DNA of 64,000 nucleotides from Arthrobacter sp. MMS18-M83 (lineage in GTDB: Bacteria > Actinomycetota > Actinomycetes > Actinomycetales > Micrococcaceae). Made by a program: the position numbers and the translations under genes. Every line of letters begins with the position of its first letter. The first letter of the stretch is position 1. The DNA lies in assembly GCF_026683955.1 (NCBI RefSeq), contig NZ_CP113343.1, forward strand, positions 2,728,001 through 2,792,000, written 5' to 3'. The notes beneath the pieces were generated by a model, which was not told where the DNA came from, did no database searches, and was given only the letters and a program-made list of their open reading frames with translations. Below, piece by piece: positions 51,374 through 60,361 of the stretch.

Positions 51374-52792
51374 ATGAAAAGTGTTTTACCTGCCCAAATT
51401 GCGACATGGCAGTCGTTCGGTGAGCTGGGGGACCGGACTCTCGCGAAAGTTCGACGCAAGGTCATTCCCGTCATCTGCTTGCTGTACTTCATTGCCTTCT
51501 TGGATCGGAACAATGTCGGTTTCGCCAAACTCACCATGAGTGAGGACATCGGGCTGAGCGCATCCGCGTACGGGCTCGGTGCTGGCATCTTCTTCATTGG
51601 CTACGCCCTGTTTGAGATTCCGAGCAATGGAGGAATGTACCGCTTCGGAGCGAGGAAATGGATTGCCCGTATCCTTATCAGCTGGGGCGTTTGCGCCGCA
51701 GCGATGGCACTTGTGAATGGTGAAACGACGTTCAACGTCATCCGCTTCCTACTCGGAGCAGCCGAGGCGGGGTTCTTCCCCGCGGTCGTCTTCTACCTCA
51801 CTCTGTGGTTCCCTGCCGCCCAGCGGGTCACCGTCCTTGGGCTATTCGTTTTGGCTCAGCCGATCTCCAACGCCATTGGCGCTCCGGTTTCGGGCCTGCT
51901 GCTGAACCTTGAAGGGGTCGCGGGCCTTCATGGATGGCAGTGGCTCTACATTGTTGAGGGCATCCCCGCCGTCGTGCTTGGGATTCTTGCTCCGCGTTTG
52001 CTGACGGACAGGCCTGAACAGGCTCATTGGCTGTTGGATGAGGAGCGAGACTGGCTGAGCAACACGATGGCCAGGGAACTCGCAGACAAGCAGAAGTCCG
52101 GTCCGCACACCTTTCTGGGCGGCCTCAAGGATCGCAGAGCCCTTGTCTACGCTTTCCTCAACTTCGGTATGGTGTGCGGCATTTACGGCTTTGGTTTGTG
52201 GCTTCCCACAGTGGTCTCTGGCCTAGGCAAACTTAGTCCTGTCCAAGTTGGCTTCATCGTGGTCATCCCCTACGGAGCGGCCGCCGCATTCCTTTATTAC
52301 TGGAGCCGCAGGTCTGACCGGACCGGAAAACGCGCCGCGCACGCCAGCATCAGCATGCTGATTGCGGCCGCTGGCCTCGCAGGGGCGGCGTTCCTTTTGC
52401 CGGTCAACGCAATGGCAGCCCTCGCTTTCCTCACCATCGCCGCCATGGGAGTCTTTTCGGCTACGGCCCCACTCCTGTCAATGCCGTCGGCCGCATTGGG
52501 GGGTGCCGCGGCAGCAGCCGGGCTGGCTTTGGTCAATTCCATCGGAAACGTTGGAGGGTTTGTAGCTCCGTTCGCCGTCGGATTGCTCAATGACGCCACC
52601 CACAGCAACCTCGCCGGGCTGCTCTTCCTCTCTGTTTGCCTTGTCATCACCGCCTTGGCCACTTACCTGTATGCCCGCAACCGACCGGAAGGCACCACGG
52701 TGCCCAGTTCAGTCGCGGCAGCAGAGCTAGCCGAAACCAACGGACCCTCCATAGCTGGGGAGTCGAAAGAAAGGACCGCGTACCGTGCATGA
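51374..52792 (+). CDS. MFS transporter, anion:cation symporter type
   Basis: A 472-residue, 12-helix permease. The N terminus LGDRTLAKVRRKVIPVICLLYFIAFLDRNNVGFAKL and the loop LISWGVCAAAMALV, RFLLGAAEAGFFPAVVFYLTLWFP are hallmarks of the ACS family (phthalate, tartrate, glucarate, galactonate importers). The ATG at 51374 has AAAGGAG 5-6 bases upstream. The SDR gene overlaps its end by 8 bases, and the mutarotase and IclR genes follow in the same direction, so this is the uptake step of a small sugar or sugar-acid unit. Confidence 0.9.
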   Translation: MKSVLPAQIATWQSFGELGDRTLAKVRRKVIPVICLLYFIAFLDRNNVGFAKLTMSEDIGLSASAYGLGAGIFFIGYALFEIPSNGGMYRFGARKWIARILISWGVCAAAMALVNGETTFNVIRFLLGAAEAGFFPAVVFYLTLWFPAAQRVTVLGLFVLAQPISNAIGAPVSGLLLNLEGVAGLHGWQWLYIVEGIPAVVLGILAPRLLTDRPEQAHWLLDEERDWLSNTMARELADKQKSGPHTFLGGLKDRRALVYAFLNFGMVCGIYGFGLWLPTVVSGLGKLSPVQVGFIVVIPYGAAAAFLYYWSRRSDRTGKRAAHASISMLIAAAGLAGAAFLLPVNAMAALAFLTIAAMGVFSATAPLLSMPSAALGGAAAAAGLALVNSIGNVGGFVAPFAVGLLNDATHSNLAGLLFLSVCLVITALATYLYARNRPEGTTVPSSVAAAELAETNGPSIAGESKERTAYRA

Positions 52793-53546
52793 ATCTACAC
52801 TCCGAGGAAAAACAGCGCTTGTGACTGGAGGCGGGACGGGCATAGGGCAAGGTGTGGCCCTGGCGCTCGCCGAGGCAGGGGCAAGAGTAGCCATAACCTA
52901 CAACAGCCACCAGCCCGATTCTGCCTTCGCCCGGCGGGTGGAGAGCAGCTCTGGTAAACCACTGAAAGCACTTCAGGTAGACGCGACCAGCGAGGAGATC
53001 GTTGGGGAGGCTGTCGAGGAGATCGCCAGTAACTTTGGCGGGCTGGACATCTTGGTCAACAACGTCGGAGGCCTCGTCCAGCGATCAACCATAATGGATA
53101 TGGAGTACAGCCTCTGGCGGCAGGTGATGGGTGTCAACCTGGACGCAACATTCCTCATGACCCGTGCAGTCTTGCCCCACCTCCGCCGCAATGGTCGGAT
53201 CATCAACGTGGCCTCCCTTGCGGGGCGGAACGGTGGGCATGCCGGAGCAACCGCCTATGCCACCTCAAAAGCTGCTATTTTCGGCTTCACCCGGGGACTT
53301 GCCAAGGAGGTTGCGGAATCCGGGATAACAGTCAACGCTCTTGCGCCGGGCTTCATCGAGGCAACGCCGTTTCACGATACCTTCACCACATCCGAATCAA
53401 AGGCCGCCACCGTTGCAGGTATCCCTTTGGGGAGGGCTGGACTTCCGGAAGACGTCGCGGGGGCTGCCTTGTGGCTGGCTTCTGACCACTCGCGCTTTGT
53501 CACAGGAACCGTTGTGGACATCAACGGCGGGCAGTACTTCGCGTGA
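52785..53546 (+). CDS. Short-chain dehydrogenase/reductase
   Basis: A 253-residue classical SDR with TGGGTGIGQG (TGxxxGxG), ILVNNVGG, the serine in INVASLAGR and the Tyr-Lys pair in TAYATSKAAIFG, then VNALAPGFIEAT and TGTVVDINGG at the end. The GTG start at 52785 overlaps the permease stop, so the genes are translated together. In company with a RbsD/FucU mutarotase a sugar dehydrogenase role is plausible, e.g. oxidation of a free aldose. Confidence 0.9.
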   Translation: MHESTLRGKTALVTGGGTGIGQGVALALAEAGARVAITYNSHQPDSAFARRVESSSGKPLKALQVDATSEEIVGEAVEEIASNFGGLDILVNNVGGLVQRSTIMDMEYSLWRQVMGVNLDATFLMTRAVLPHLRRNGRIINVASLAGRNGGHAGATAYATSKAAIFGFTRGLAKEVAESGITVNALAPGFIEATPFHDTFTTSESKAATVAGIPLGRAGLPEDVAGAALWLASDHSRFVTGTVVDINGGQYFA

Positions 53547-53968
53547 TCCAGGGCAAACTTACCCATCCGCAGATCATCTCCGCGCTGGCGGCTGCCGGAC
53601 ACGGGGCGACTGTCCTGATTTCGGACGGGCACTATTCCGCGGCGACGGCCGTGGGGCCAAACGCAGTCACGATCTTCCTCAACCTGCAGGCGGGCGCTCC
53701 AACTGTTCCTCAGGTACTCGACGTGGTTCTGCAGATGGTTACGGTCGAGAAGCTGACACGCATCCTTCCGTCCGAGGACGCCAGGCCATGCTTGGTGCAC
53801 AGTGAAATAGATACACTGATGCCCGAGGACACCAAGGATGAATTCGTCGATCGCTTCCGGTTTTATGACCTTGCAAGGTCCGCTGATCTTGCGCTGTGCA
53901 TCGTCACGGGCGATTCACGGCGATTCGCTAATGTGCTTCTGACCCTGGGAGTGCTTCCCCAGACCTGA
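53543..53968 (+). CDS. RbsD/FucU family sugar mutarotase
   Basis: A 141-residue member of the RbsD/FucU fold. GHGATVLISDGHYSA holds His20 and Asp28, at the same positions as the catalytic pair of RbsD, so the active site seems intact. The family interconverts sugar anomers or pyranose/furanose forms (ribose, fucose). The GTG start overlaps the SDR stop (GTGA). It follows an SDR and an ACS-type permease, which suggests breakdown of a free deoxy- or pentose-type sugar. Confidence 0.9.
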   Translation: MIQGKLTHPQIISALAAAGHGATVLISDGHYSAATAVGPNAVTIFLNLQAGAPTVPQVLDVVLQMVTVEKLTRILPSEDARPCLVHSEIDTLMPEDTKDEFVDRFRFYDLARSADLALCIVTGDSRRFANVLLTLGVLPQT

Positions 53969-54009
53969 CGAGCTTCTATCGGCCCGCCCGAACAGAAAGG
54001 TGCCATGAC

Positions 54010-54774
54010 GTGTCCCAGACAGTAGGGCGGGCCATAGACATTCTTGAGTACTGCAGTGACCAGCCTCGTGAAATCAAGGACATTGCGGATTGGTTGGGAG
54101 TCCACCGGACTACGGCGATGAGGTTGGTCAATACCCTGATTGGAGCTGGATTTCTCCGTAAGGACGATTCCGGCCGCTTCGGTGTGGGATTCCGACTTGC
54201 TGGGTTAGCCCAGTCAGCCCTCGAACAGTTTGACCTGCGTTCCCTGGTTCACCCTCATATCCTGCAACTCAGCAAGCGGGTGGGACATACCGTCCAGTTT
54301 GCGGTTGCGGAAGCTGCCCACCTTGTCTACGTGGACAAAATTGAACCGCCTAACTCCATCACCCTCAACACCAAGATTGGCGGATTGGTGGTGGTGCACA
54401 CGGCCGGAGTCAGCAAAGCCATCCTTGCGTTCCTGCAAGCCCGGCAAAGAGACCAGATATTGGACCACGCCACGTTCGAGCAGTTCACCCCCACAACCAT
54501 CACGTCCAGGGGAGAATTCCTCCGAGTGCTCGGGGACGTGCGGAAAAATGGCTGGGCTGCGGACCGGGGAGAGTATGAGTCCTTCTCCAATTGCATTGCC
54601 GCCCCCGTCCACAGCCATACCGGGGCGGTTGCGGGTGCTATCTCGATTACTGCTTTTAAAGAACGTGCCGATTTGGATGCCCTCAAGCTGCTGTTGCCTC
54701 AGCTACTTGAGACCACCCACGCCATCTCCCAGGAGCTGGGCTGGCGCGAGCCGGGGGCGCCGACGGAGGGCTGA
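54010..54774 (+). CDS. IclR family transcriptional regulator
   Basis: A 254-residue protein. The N-terminal helix-turn-helix is VGRAIDILEYCSDQPREIKDIADWLGVHRTTAMRLVNTLIGAGFL, and the C-terminal IclR effector domain has VGHTVQFAVAEAAHLVYVDKIEPP, ITSRGEFLRVLGDVRKNGWAADRGEY and SFSNCIAAPVHSHTGAVAGAISIT. The GTG at 54010 has AAAGG about 9 bases upstream. It is the last gene of the MFS-SDR-mutarotase unit and the likely owner of the operator at 51268. A short hairpin follows after the stop. Confidence 0.9.
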   Translation: MSQTVGRAIDILEYCSDQPREIKDIADWLGVHRTTAMRLVNTLIGAGFLRKDDSGRFGVGFRLAGLAQSALEQFDLRSLVHPHILQLSKRVGHTVQFAVAEAAHLVYVDKIEPPNSITLNTKIGGLVVVHTAGVSKAILAFLQARQRDQILDHATFEQFTPTTITSRGEFLRVLGDVRKNGWAADRGEYESFSNCIAAPVHSHTGAVAGAISITAFKERADLDALKLLLPQLLETTHAISQELGWREPGAPTEG

Positions 54775-54781
54775 TTACCGA

Positions 54782-54814
54782 CGTCGTAGTTCCGCGTCTT
54801 CAGGAACTACGACG
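54782..54814 (+). terminator. Hairpin after the IclR gene
   Basis: CGTCGTAGTTCC-GCGTCTTCA-GGAACTACGACG has perfect 12-base arms, starting eight bases after the stop codon. There is no clear T-tract. Confidence 0.65.
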
Positions 54815-54877
54815 CCGAGCCGCTCATCTACCACGGGGCCGGCTTCAGGCAACTGGTGGCCTGAGGCTGGACGCAGC

Positions 54878-54966
54878 CCCAACTGACTCGCAGTAGCGGC
54901 CCCAACTGACTCGCAGTAGGTGTCGTTATGAGCCGTCAAAACGACAACAAATGCGAGTTAGTTGGG
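54878..54966. repeat. Hairpin intergenic element, copy 3 with a duplicated left arm
   Basis: A truncated left arm CCCAACTGACTCGCAGTAG (54878-54896) is repeated directly at 54901. The second copy pairs with the right arm AACGACAACAAATGCGAG through TTAGTTGGG (54940-54966). It lies between the convergent IclR and membrane-protein genes. Confidence 0.82.
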
Positions 54967-54986
54967 TCAGACGGGCGCTTGGGACT

Positions 54987-55706
54987 CTACGCTCGGGGGC
55001 GGGCTCCTGCGGAGGCTGTCACTCGTCCGGATGAGACCGGCTTGCCTCCGTGTGGGTCTTCTTGGCGTTCACGGACCGGCGCCACAATCTCGTGGGGCGT
55101 TGCCTCTTGGGCTGGTGTTTCCTGTGCCCGTTCAGCATCCCGGGCCGCGGCCCGGGCGTCAGCCTCGGCAACGGCTGCCGCCCATTGACTGTTCAGGACC
55201 GGCGGATCCGGCTTTACCGCAACCACGAAGGGATGTTCCTTGGCCTGGGTTGTGGCCACGGCCGTGGCAGCGGTTGCGATTCGTGCCTTGACCTGCGCGG
55301 GCTTGGGCCACGTCCGTGGATCCACGAGCCGCTTCCAAGGGAAGGACCGGAAAGCAGTCCACCCCGCGGACCACAGCAACTTGGTGGTCCTCAGGACTCC
55401 AAGGCGCGGTTTCTCGGGGGCAGCCGCACCCGTCCCCAAGGAACCGGCATCCGCCATCGTCGATTCCACAGACTCCGCCAGGGTCGGGACGCGCCGGGGC
55501 CTCGGCGGCAGGTGCACAACCGGGACCGTATTGCGCTTCGGGAAGATTCCCACCATGGCGAGAAGGATGATCGAGAGCAACTTCACGACGCCGGCCAGCA
55601 CCAAAGTGATAACCATCAGGAAGCCCAAAGCGAGGAACATGATCGAGGCGAGTCCGAGCGTGCCGAAAAAGGTCAGATTGAGGGCCAGTGTTGTTGGATC
55701 CTCCAC
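54987..55706 (-). CDS. Hypothetical membrane protein
   Basis: A 239-residue protein, not recognised. Two closely spaced membrane helices lie near the N terminus (NLTFFGTLGLASIMFLALGF and VLAGVVKLLSIILLAMVGIF). They are followed by a long soluble tail with a Pro-rich basic stretch (LPPRPRRVP), an aromatic segment (LLWSAGWTAFRSFPWKRLVD) and an Ala/Glu-rich charged end. It may be a membrane-anchored scaffold. The gene is transcribed convergently with IclR and divergently from YchJ. Confidence 0.65.
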   Translation of the reverse strand: MEDPTTLALNLTFFGTLGLASIMFLALGFLMVITLVLAGVVKLLSIILLAMVGIFPKRNTVPVVHLPPRPRRVPTLAESVESTMADAGSLGTGAAAPEKPRLGVLRTTKLLWSAGWTAFRSFPWKRLVDPRTWPKPAQVKARIATAATAVATTQAKEHPFVVAVKPDPPVLNSQWAAAVAEADARAAARDAERAQETPAQEATPHEIVAPVRERQEDPHGGKPVSSGRVTASAGARPRA

Positions 55707-55898
55707 GTAGCCTCCCCGAGCCAGAGTTGTGAGGTGGATGCCGCAACCGTCGGTCCGCGGGCATGTCTCCTAGCCTACGGGCGAAATCTGGATGAATCAT
55801 CCGTCAAACTCCGCCTCGTCTAGGTTGTATCGAAGCTGTTATCTGGTGTGACAAGATTTGTTGCCTAGCTCTCACCATTCAGTCCAGATAGGGCGTCA

Positions 55899-56303
55899 AT
55901 GCCACTCGATTCCGCTCGCCTCCGCCACGGCACCTGCCCTTGCCTGTCCGGGGAGCAGTACACCGCGTGCTGCGGACGTTTCCATCGCGGGGACGCCGAT
56001 GCGCCCACCGCTGAGCAGCTCATGCGCGCCCGCTACTCGGCCTTCGTGGTCCTTGACACGGACTACATTCTGCGCACGTGGCACCCGGACACACGCCCGG
56101 CGGCACTGGACTTGGACCCGGATATTGAGTGGCTGCGGCTGGACATCCTGGCAACGCGCCACGGCGGTCCCTTGGACCTTGAAGGATCGGTCGAGTTCGC
56201 GGCGCACTACCGGTCCGACGGCGAAAGCGGGGTCCAGCGCGAAACCAGCCGCTTCGTGCGGATTGATCGCCGCTGGTACTACCTCGACGGCGACGTCGGC
56301 TAG
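55899..56303 (+). CDS. YchJ family protein (SEC-C zinc motif)
   Basis: A 134-residue YchJ/UPF0225 protein. The N-terminal zinc motif is GTCPCLSGEQYTACCGRFH (CxC...CC form of SEC-C), then LMRARYSAFVVLDTDYILRTWHPDTRP and WLRLDILATRHGGPLDLEGSVEFAAHYR, typical of the family. Its biological role is unknown. The ATG at 55899 lies 4 bases after GATAGGGCG, so it may be leaderless. Monocistronic. Confidence 0.9.
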   Translation: MPLDSARLRHGTCPCLSGEQYTACCGRFHRGDADAPTAEQLMRARYSAFVVLDTDYILRTWHPDTRPAALDLDPDIEWLRLDILATRHGGPLDLEGSVEFAAHYRSDGESGVQRETSRFVRIDRRWYYLDGDVG

Positions 56304-56337
56304 CTCTTTCCGCCCGTGCCGCGGTCAGCACCGGGCC

Positions 56338-58290
56338 TCAGCGGTACTTCCGGTGCAGGCTCTTCTTCGATGACGCTCCAGGGGAGGCATCGGCGATCCA
56401 TGGGCCTGTACCTTCGGACTGGTCCAGGATTCCGGCCTCGAGCCAGGCGTAGTCGCCAGCCAGGACGTTCGATGACAGCTCGTGATCGACGTCGTCGGTG
56501 TTCCGCCACAATTGCTCGAAGTATCCGTCCACGCGTATCCGGGCTTGCTCGCAGAAGGCTTCGGCAAGTTCGTAGGCCGCCGCACCCTGTTCCGGCGCCG
56601 TCTGCAACAGCATTTCGGCCCGTGAGCAGCACGCGGCCATGGCAAACAACTCCGCTCCGATATCCACAATCCTGCCGAGGAAGGCTTGTTTGTACTCGAG
56701 CCTCGCCTGCCAGCGGCCCATCCCGTAGAACGTCTGCCGGGCGAGCCTTCGAGAAGCCCGCTCCACATACCGCAATTGCTTGGCCAAGCGCCCAAACTCA
56801 CCATAGGAGCGGGGGTCCATTCCGGCTCCGGCCACGAGCTTGGGGAGCCACTTTGCGTAAAAACCGGAGGCGCCGACGGCGGCACGCGCCTTCTCCTGCA
56901 GGGTCGCGTCCGCGGAAGCGAGCTCGCCCGCTGCCGAAAGGTGGGCGTCGACGGCTTCGCGGGCGATGAGCAGGCGCATGATCTCGGACGAGCCTTCAAA
57001 GATCCGGTTGATGCGCATGTCCCGCAGCAGTTGCTCCGCCGCTACTGCGCGTTCCCCCCGGGCTTCAAGGGAATCAGCCGTCTCGAAGCCACGACCACCA
57101 CGGATCTGCACCAGCTCGTCAGCCACCGTGTAGCTCAGCTCAGTGGACCAAAGCTTGGCCAAGGCGGCCTCGATCCGAACATCCTTCTGCCCGGAGTCGG
57201 CCATTTCGGCGGAGAGCTCAAAGACGGATTCGAGGGCAAAAGTGGTGGCGGCGATAAAGGCGATCTTCTTGCCGACGGCCTCATGTTTTCCAACCGGACG
57301 TCCCCATTGGGAGCGCGCGTTGGACCATTCACGGGCGATCTTCAGCGACCACTTGCCCGCGGCCACGCATAGTCCGGGGATGGAGAGACGGCCCGTGTTG
57401 AGCGTCGTGAGCGCGATCTTGAGCCCTTGGCCCTCCCGGCCGAGCCTGTTGGCTGCAGGTACACGAACCTGGTGGAAACGGGTCACCCCGTTCTCGATGC
57501 CGCGCAGGCCCATGAAGGAATTGCGGTTCTCGACAGTGATGCCGGGAGAGTCCATTTCCACCACGAACGCTGTGATGCCGCCCTTCAGGACCGTGCCGTC
57601 GGGGCCGGTGCGGGCCGGAACAACCGCCATGACCACCACTAGCTCGGCAATGACGCCGTTGGTGGTCCAAAGTTTTACGCCGTCCAAAACGTAGGACTCG
57701 CCGTCGTCGCTTGGCACTGCGGTGCAGCCCATCCGGGCGGGGTCGCTGCCGACGTCGGGCTCTGTTAACAGGAAAGCCGTGATAGCGCCGGCGGCGCAAC
57801 GCGGCAGGTACTCCTGCTTTTGTTCGGGCGTGCCGAAGACCTTGACCGGCTCCGGGACGCCGATGGATTGGTGGGCCGAAAGCAGCGCGCCCAGGCTCGG
57901 GTGGACCGATCCCAGGAGAGCCAAGGCTCTTCCGTAGTAGACCAGAGACAGGCCCAAGCCGCCGTACTCGCGCGGAATCTTCATGCCGAAAACGCCCAGC
58001 TCGGTGAGGCCCGCGAGATATTCGTCCGGGATTTTGGCATCGCGCTCGATCATGCGGCCGGACATGGTGCCGCAGAATTCCGTCAACTTCGACATGAACT
58101 CTTCGCCGCGCTCGACGTCCTCGGCTCTTGCTTGTGGCCAAGGGTGGATTAATCCAAGATCGAAATCGCCCAGATACAGCCCTTTGGCAAAACTTGGGCG
58201 GTTCCATTCGGTTTCGCGGGCGGCTTCGGCGACGGCGCGGGCTTCTGCCGCTGTGACGTCGGTGCTCTTGTTGTCAGTGGCGGAGGTCAT
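56338..58290 (-). CDS. Acyl-CoA dehydrogenase, long (VLCAD/ACAD9-like)
   Basis: A 650-residue FAD enzyme. The core has AYLTEP-like AFLLTEPDVGSDPARMGCTA, KLWTTNGVIAEL, MGLRGIENGVTRFHQVRVPAANRLG and the C-terminal catalytic segment RINRIFEGSSEIMRLLIAREAVDAHL, in which the glutamate acts as base. About 230 residues follow the usual ~400-residue core, as in very-long-chain acyl-CoA dehydrogenases. It would oxidise long acyl-CoA to enoyl-CoA and pass electrons to ETF. AGGAGCC precedes the ATG. No other fatty-acid gene is adjacent. Confidence 0.92.
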   Translation of the reverse strand: MTSATDNKSTDVTAAEARAVAEAARETEWNRPSFAKGLYLGDFDLGLIHPWPQARAEDVERGEEFMSKLTEFCGTMSGRMIERDAKIPDEYLAGLTELGVFGMKIPREYGGLGLSLVYYGRALALLGSVHPSLGALLSAHQSIGVPEPVKVFGTPEQKQEYLPRCAAGAITAFLLTEPDVGSDPARMGCTAVPSDDGESYVLDGVKLWTTNGVIAELVVVMAVVPARTGPDGTVLKGGITAFVVEMDSPGITVENRNSFMGLRGIENGVTRFHQVRVPAANRLGREGQGLKIALTTLNTGRLSIPGLCVAAGKWSLKIAREWSNARSQWGRPVGKHEAVGKKIAFIAATTFALESVFELSAEMADSGQKDVRIEAALAKLWSTELSYTVADELVQIRGGRGFETADSLEARGERAVAAEQLLRDMRINRIFEGSSEIMRLLIAREAVDAHLSAAGELASADATLQEKARAAVGASGFYAKWLPKLVAGAGMDPRSYGEFGRLAKQLRYVERASRRLARQTFYGMGRWQARLEYKQAFLGRIVDIGAELFAMAACCSRAEMLLQTAPEQGAAAYELAEAFCEQARIRVDGYFEQLWRNTDDVDHELSSNVLAGDYAWLEAGILDQSEGTGPWIADASPGASSKKSLHRKYR

Positions 58291-58354
58291 AGGAAGGCTC
58301 CTCTTGCCGGTTGTGCCGGTTCGAGCCCAGGATCCGCCTCGGGTGGGGGACCCT

Positions 58355-58657
58355 TCAGCTGTCCCTCAATGCTACCCGCGGGTAGGTACCTGTGCTAGGG
58401 GAGGTTTGCGATGGGAATTCCACTGGCAGCTCGACCTTTCCGGCCTGGTGGACCAGCTGATCCCACGCGAAATTGATGCCGTGGACCAGCCCACCCAGCA
58501 CGTTCTTCACGGTGAACCAGGCGAGGCTCGCCGCTCCGACCAACGCAAGGGTGGCCATGGCGGCTACCACGATGAAGGCCGCCAGAACCAGGCCCAGGAC
58601 CAGTGTTCCGCCGAAAACGTAGGTGCTGGTGTCCATAGTCGTAAGGTCGAACTGCAT
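58355..58657 (-). CDS. Small membrane protein, hypothetical
   Basis: A 100-residue protein with one long N-terminal hydrophobic region (TYVFGGTLVLGLVLAAFIVVAAMATLALVGAASLAWF), enough for two helices, and a polar C terminus. The ATG at 58657 follows GGAGGGG and is preferred to the frame start at 58756. No family is recognised. It lies between the acyl-CoA dehydrogenase and the divergent jetA, all on different strand logic, so it is probably on its own. Confidence 0.6.
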   Translation of the reverse strand: MQFDLTTMDTSTYVFGGTLVLGLVLAAFIVVAAMATLALVGAASLAWFTVKNVLGGLVHGINFAWDQLVHQAGKVELPVEFPSQTSPSTGTYPRVALRDS

Positions 58658-58903
58658 CGGGTCCCCTCCGCAACGCTGCCAAAGCCGACGTCGGAATGTC
58701 GAAGTCGTTGGTGACGACACTAGGGGCGATATCGGCAGTTCAGCTAGCAACAACACCGGCCGCCATGCGTGTCGATACGCGATCGAAACCCTACCGCTAG
58801 GTAGATCACGGAAGGGTTGCGGTGCACCCTGCGTTAACCTTGTACGGGGCAGTTTTCGGGATTTCCGCTGCCAATAGGTTCCGCAGCAGCTGAAGGAGAG
58901 TAA

Positions 58904-60361
58904 GTGTCCCGCTCAGCAATGTCCTCAGCCGATGCCATTAGCGCACGGCTCAGGGACCTCGAGCTTCTCACCAAGGGCCCCGCATGGGCTCTCACACGCT
59001 CGGCCCCCTGGGTCATCGCGGTGCTCCAAGCGTCCTTCACCCGCACAAGACCGCAGCTTCCGCTTGAAGAGTTCCACGCCGACGTCGACGCCTTCCTTGA
59101 GCAGCTCCGGAGGCAGGATCCCGGGCTGGGAGGGCAGGCGAGCGGCAAGGCGTTTGCCGACGAGTGGACCCGCAAGCAGTTCCTGACCCGTCGCAGCCAG
59201 TCCGGCCAGATCGTCTACGAAATCACCGAGGCTGCCGCACGCGTCCTCGCTTTCCTCGATAGTCTCTCCAGCGAACGCTCCACCCTCAATGGTTCCCGGC
59301 TCGGAACACTGTTGGGCGACGTCGAAAAGCTCGCCAACGAGACCAATCCGGACCAGAGCGCCCGCCTGGAGTCCCTCTCGGAGGAGATTCAAGAACGTCA
59401 GCAGCTGATCGAGGACATTAGCTCCGGCGACTTCGACGGCCTCCTGGATGACGAAGAAGCCGTCGAAGCGGCTGGGAACATCCTGGACCTGGCGGCGAGC
59501 CTGCCCGCGGACTACAAAAAAATGCGCGACCGCATCGAGGAACTGGTCGGCGAGCTTCGCAACCAGATCATCGAGGAGTCCCTCAGCAAAGGTGCCACCA
59601 TGGCGCAGGTCCTGGAGGCGGACAAACGCTTGCGTCAGAGTCCCGAAGGCCGCACGTTCCGCTCGTTCACTGCGTTCCTTGAGGATCCGCAGCAACAGTT
59701 GCGCTTCCGTTCGGCGATCGGTGACGTGTTGAGCCGTCAGTTTGCCGACGAGCTCAGCCATGAGGACCGGGAGACCCTCAAGAACCTCGTGGCCGAACTT
59801 CGTGCGCAGCACAGCCAGATCCAGCGCATCTACGGCCGGCTTTCGGAGAGCCTGAACAACTACATCCAAAGCGAAGACATCCGTCAGTCGGTCCGGCTGA
59901 GGCAGGTCTTGCGCGAGGCCGAGCAAGCGATCCGCTCCATGCCCTACGAACGCGACCGTCCCGGCCTGGTCCGCGGACCGGTGCTGTTCAACGCGGGATT
60001 CGAATCGCTCGCCATGGTCAAGCTCTTCGATCCGGATGAGTTCGCGGCGCCTCCCAAGCTCGCCGATCCCATTGCCTTCAGCGATTCGGACCGCGTCAGG
60101 TCGCTGCGCTCCGCGAAAGCGAGGCCCGCCGTCGTCCGCGCCGCCATGGCAGGCGCCGCCACGCTGGCGGAGGCTTGGACCAACCTCCCGGAGGAAGAAC
60201 GGCACATCAACACTGTCCGGGCCCTCCTGTCCGAAGCGCTGCACGGGGGTGCGTCGTTTGACCGGGCTGCGTGGGAAGACATCGACTTCGAACAAATCGA
60301 CGGCAGCACGCGCACCGCGTACCTGCCCCTCGTGACGCTGACTAAGGATTCCGATGACTGA
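58904..60361 (+). CDS. jetA: JetA, DUF3375 subunit of the Wadjet anti-plasmid system
   Basis: A 485-residue DUF3375 protein. It is largely helical, beginning [29 protein letters not shown] and [24 protein letters not shown], then a long coiled part ([20 protein letters not shown]) and [19 protein letters not shown]. JetA is the kleisin-like/MukF-like part of a condensin-type complex with JetB and JetC that pulls in and, with the JetD nuclease, cuts circular plasmid DNA. GAAGGAG precedes the GTG start. The stop overlaps the jetB start by 8 bases. A ~250-base spacer separates it from the divergent membrane-protein gene; nothing else is seen there. Confidence 0.9.
   Translation: MSRSAMSSADAISARLRDLELLTKGPAWALTRSAPWVIAVLQASFTRTRPQLPLEEFHADVDAFLEQLRRQDPGLGGQASGKAFADEWTRKQFLTRRSQSGQIVYEITEAAARVLAFLDSLSSERSTLNGSRLGTLLGDVEKLANETNPDQSARLESLSEEIQERQQLIEDISSGDFDGLLDDEEAVEAAGNILDLAASLPADYKKMRDRIEELVGELRNQIIEESLSKGATMAQVLEADKRLRQSPEGRTFRSFTAFLEDPQQQLRFRSAIGDVLSRQFADELSHEDRETLKNLVAELRAQHSQIQRIYGRLSESLNNYIQSEDIRQSVRLRQVLREAEQAIRSMPYERDRPGLVRGPVLFNAGFESLAMVKLFDPDEFAAPPKLADPIAFSDSDRVRSLRSAKARPAVVRAAMAGAATLAEAWTNLPEEERHINTVRALLSEALHGGASFDRAAWEDIDFEQIDGSTRTAYLPLVTLTKDSDD

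Noticed and set aside
54817..54886. Short coding-like tail (NYDAEPLIYHGAGFRQLVA) after the IclR gene
   Set aside because: Only 23 codons between two stops and overlapping a hairpin. It looks like the end of a lost gene, but no family is recognised.
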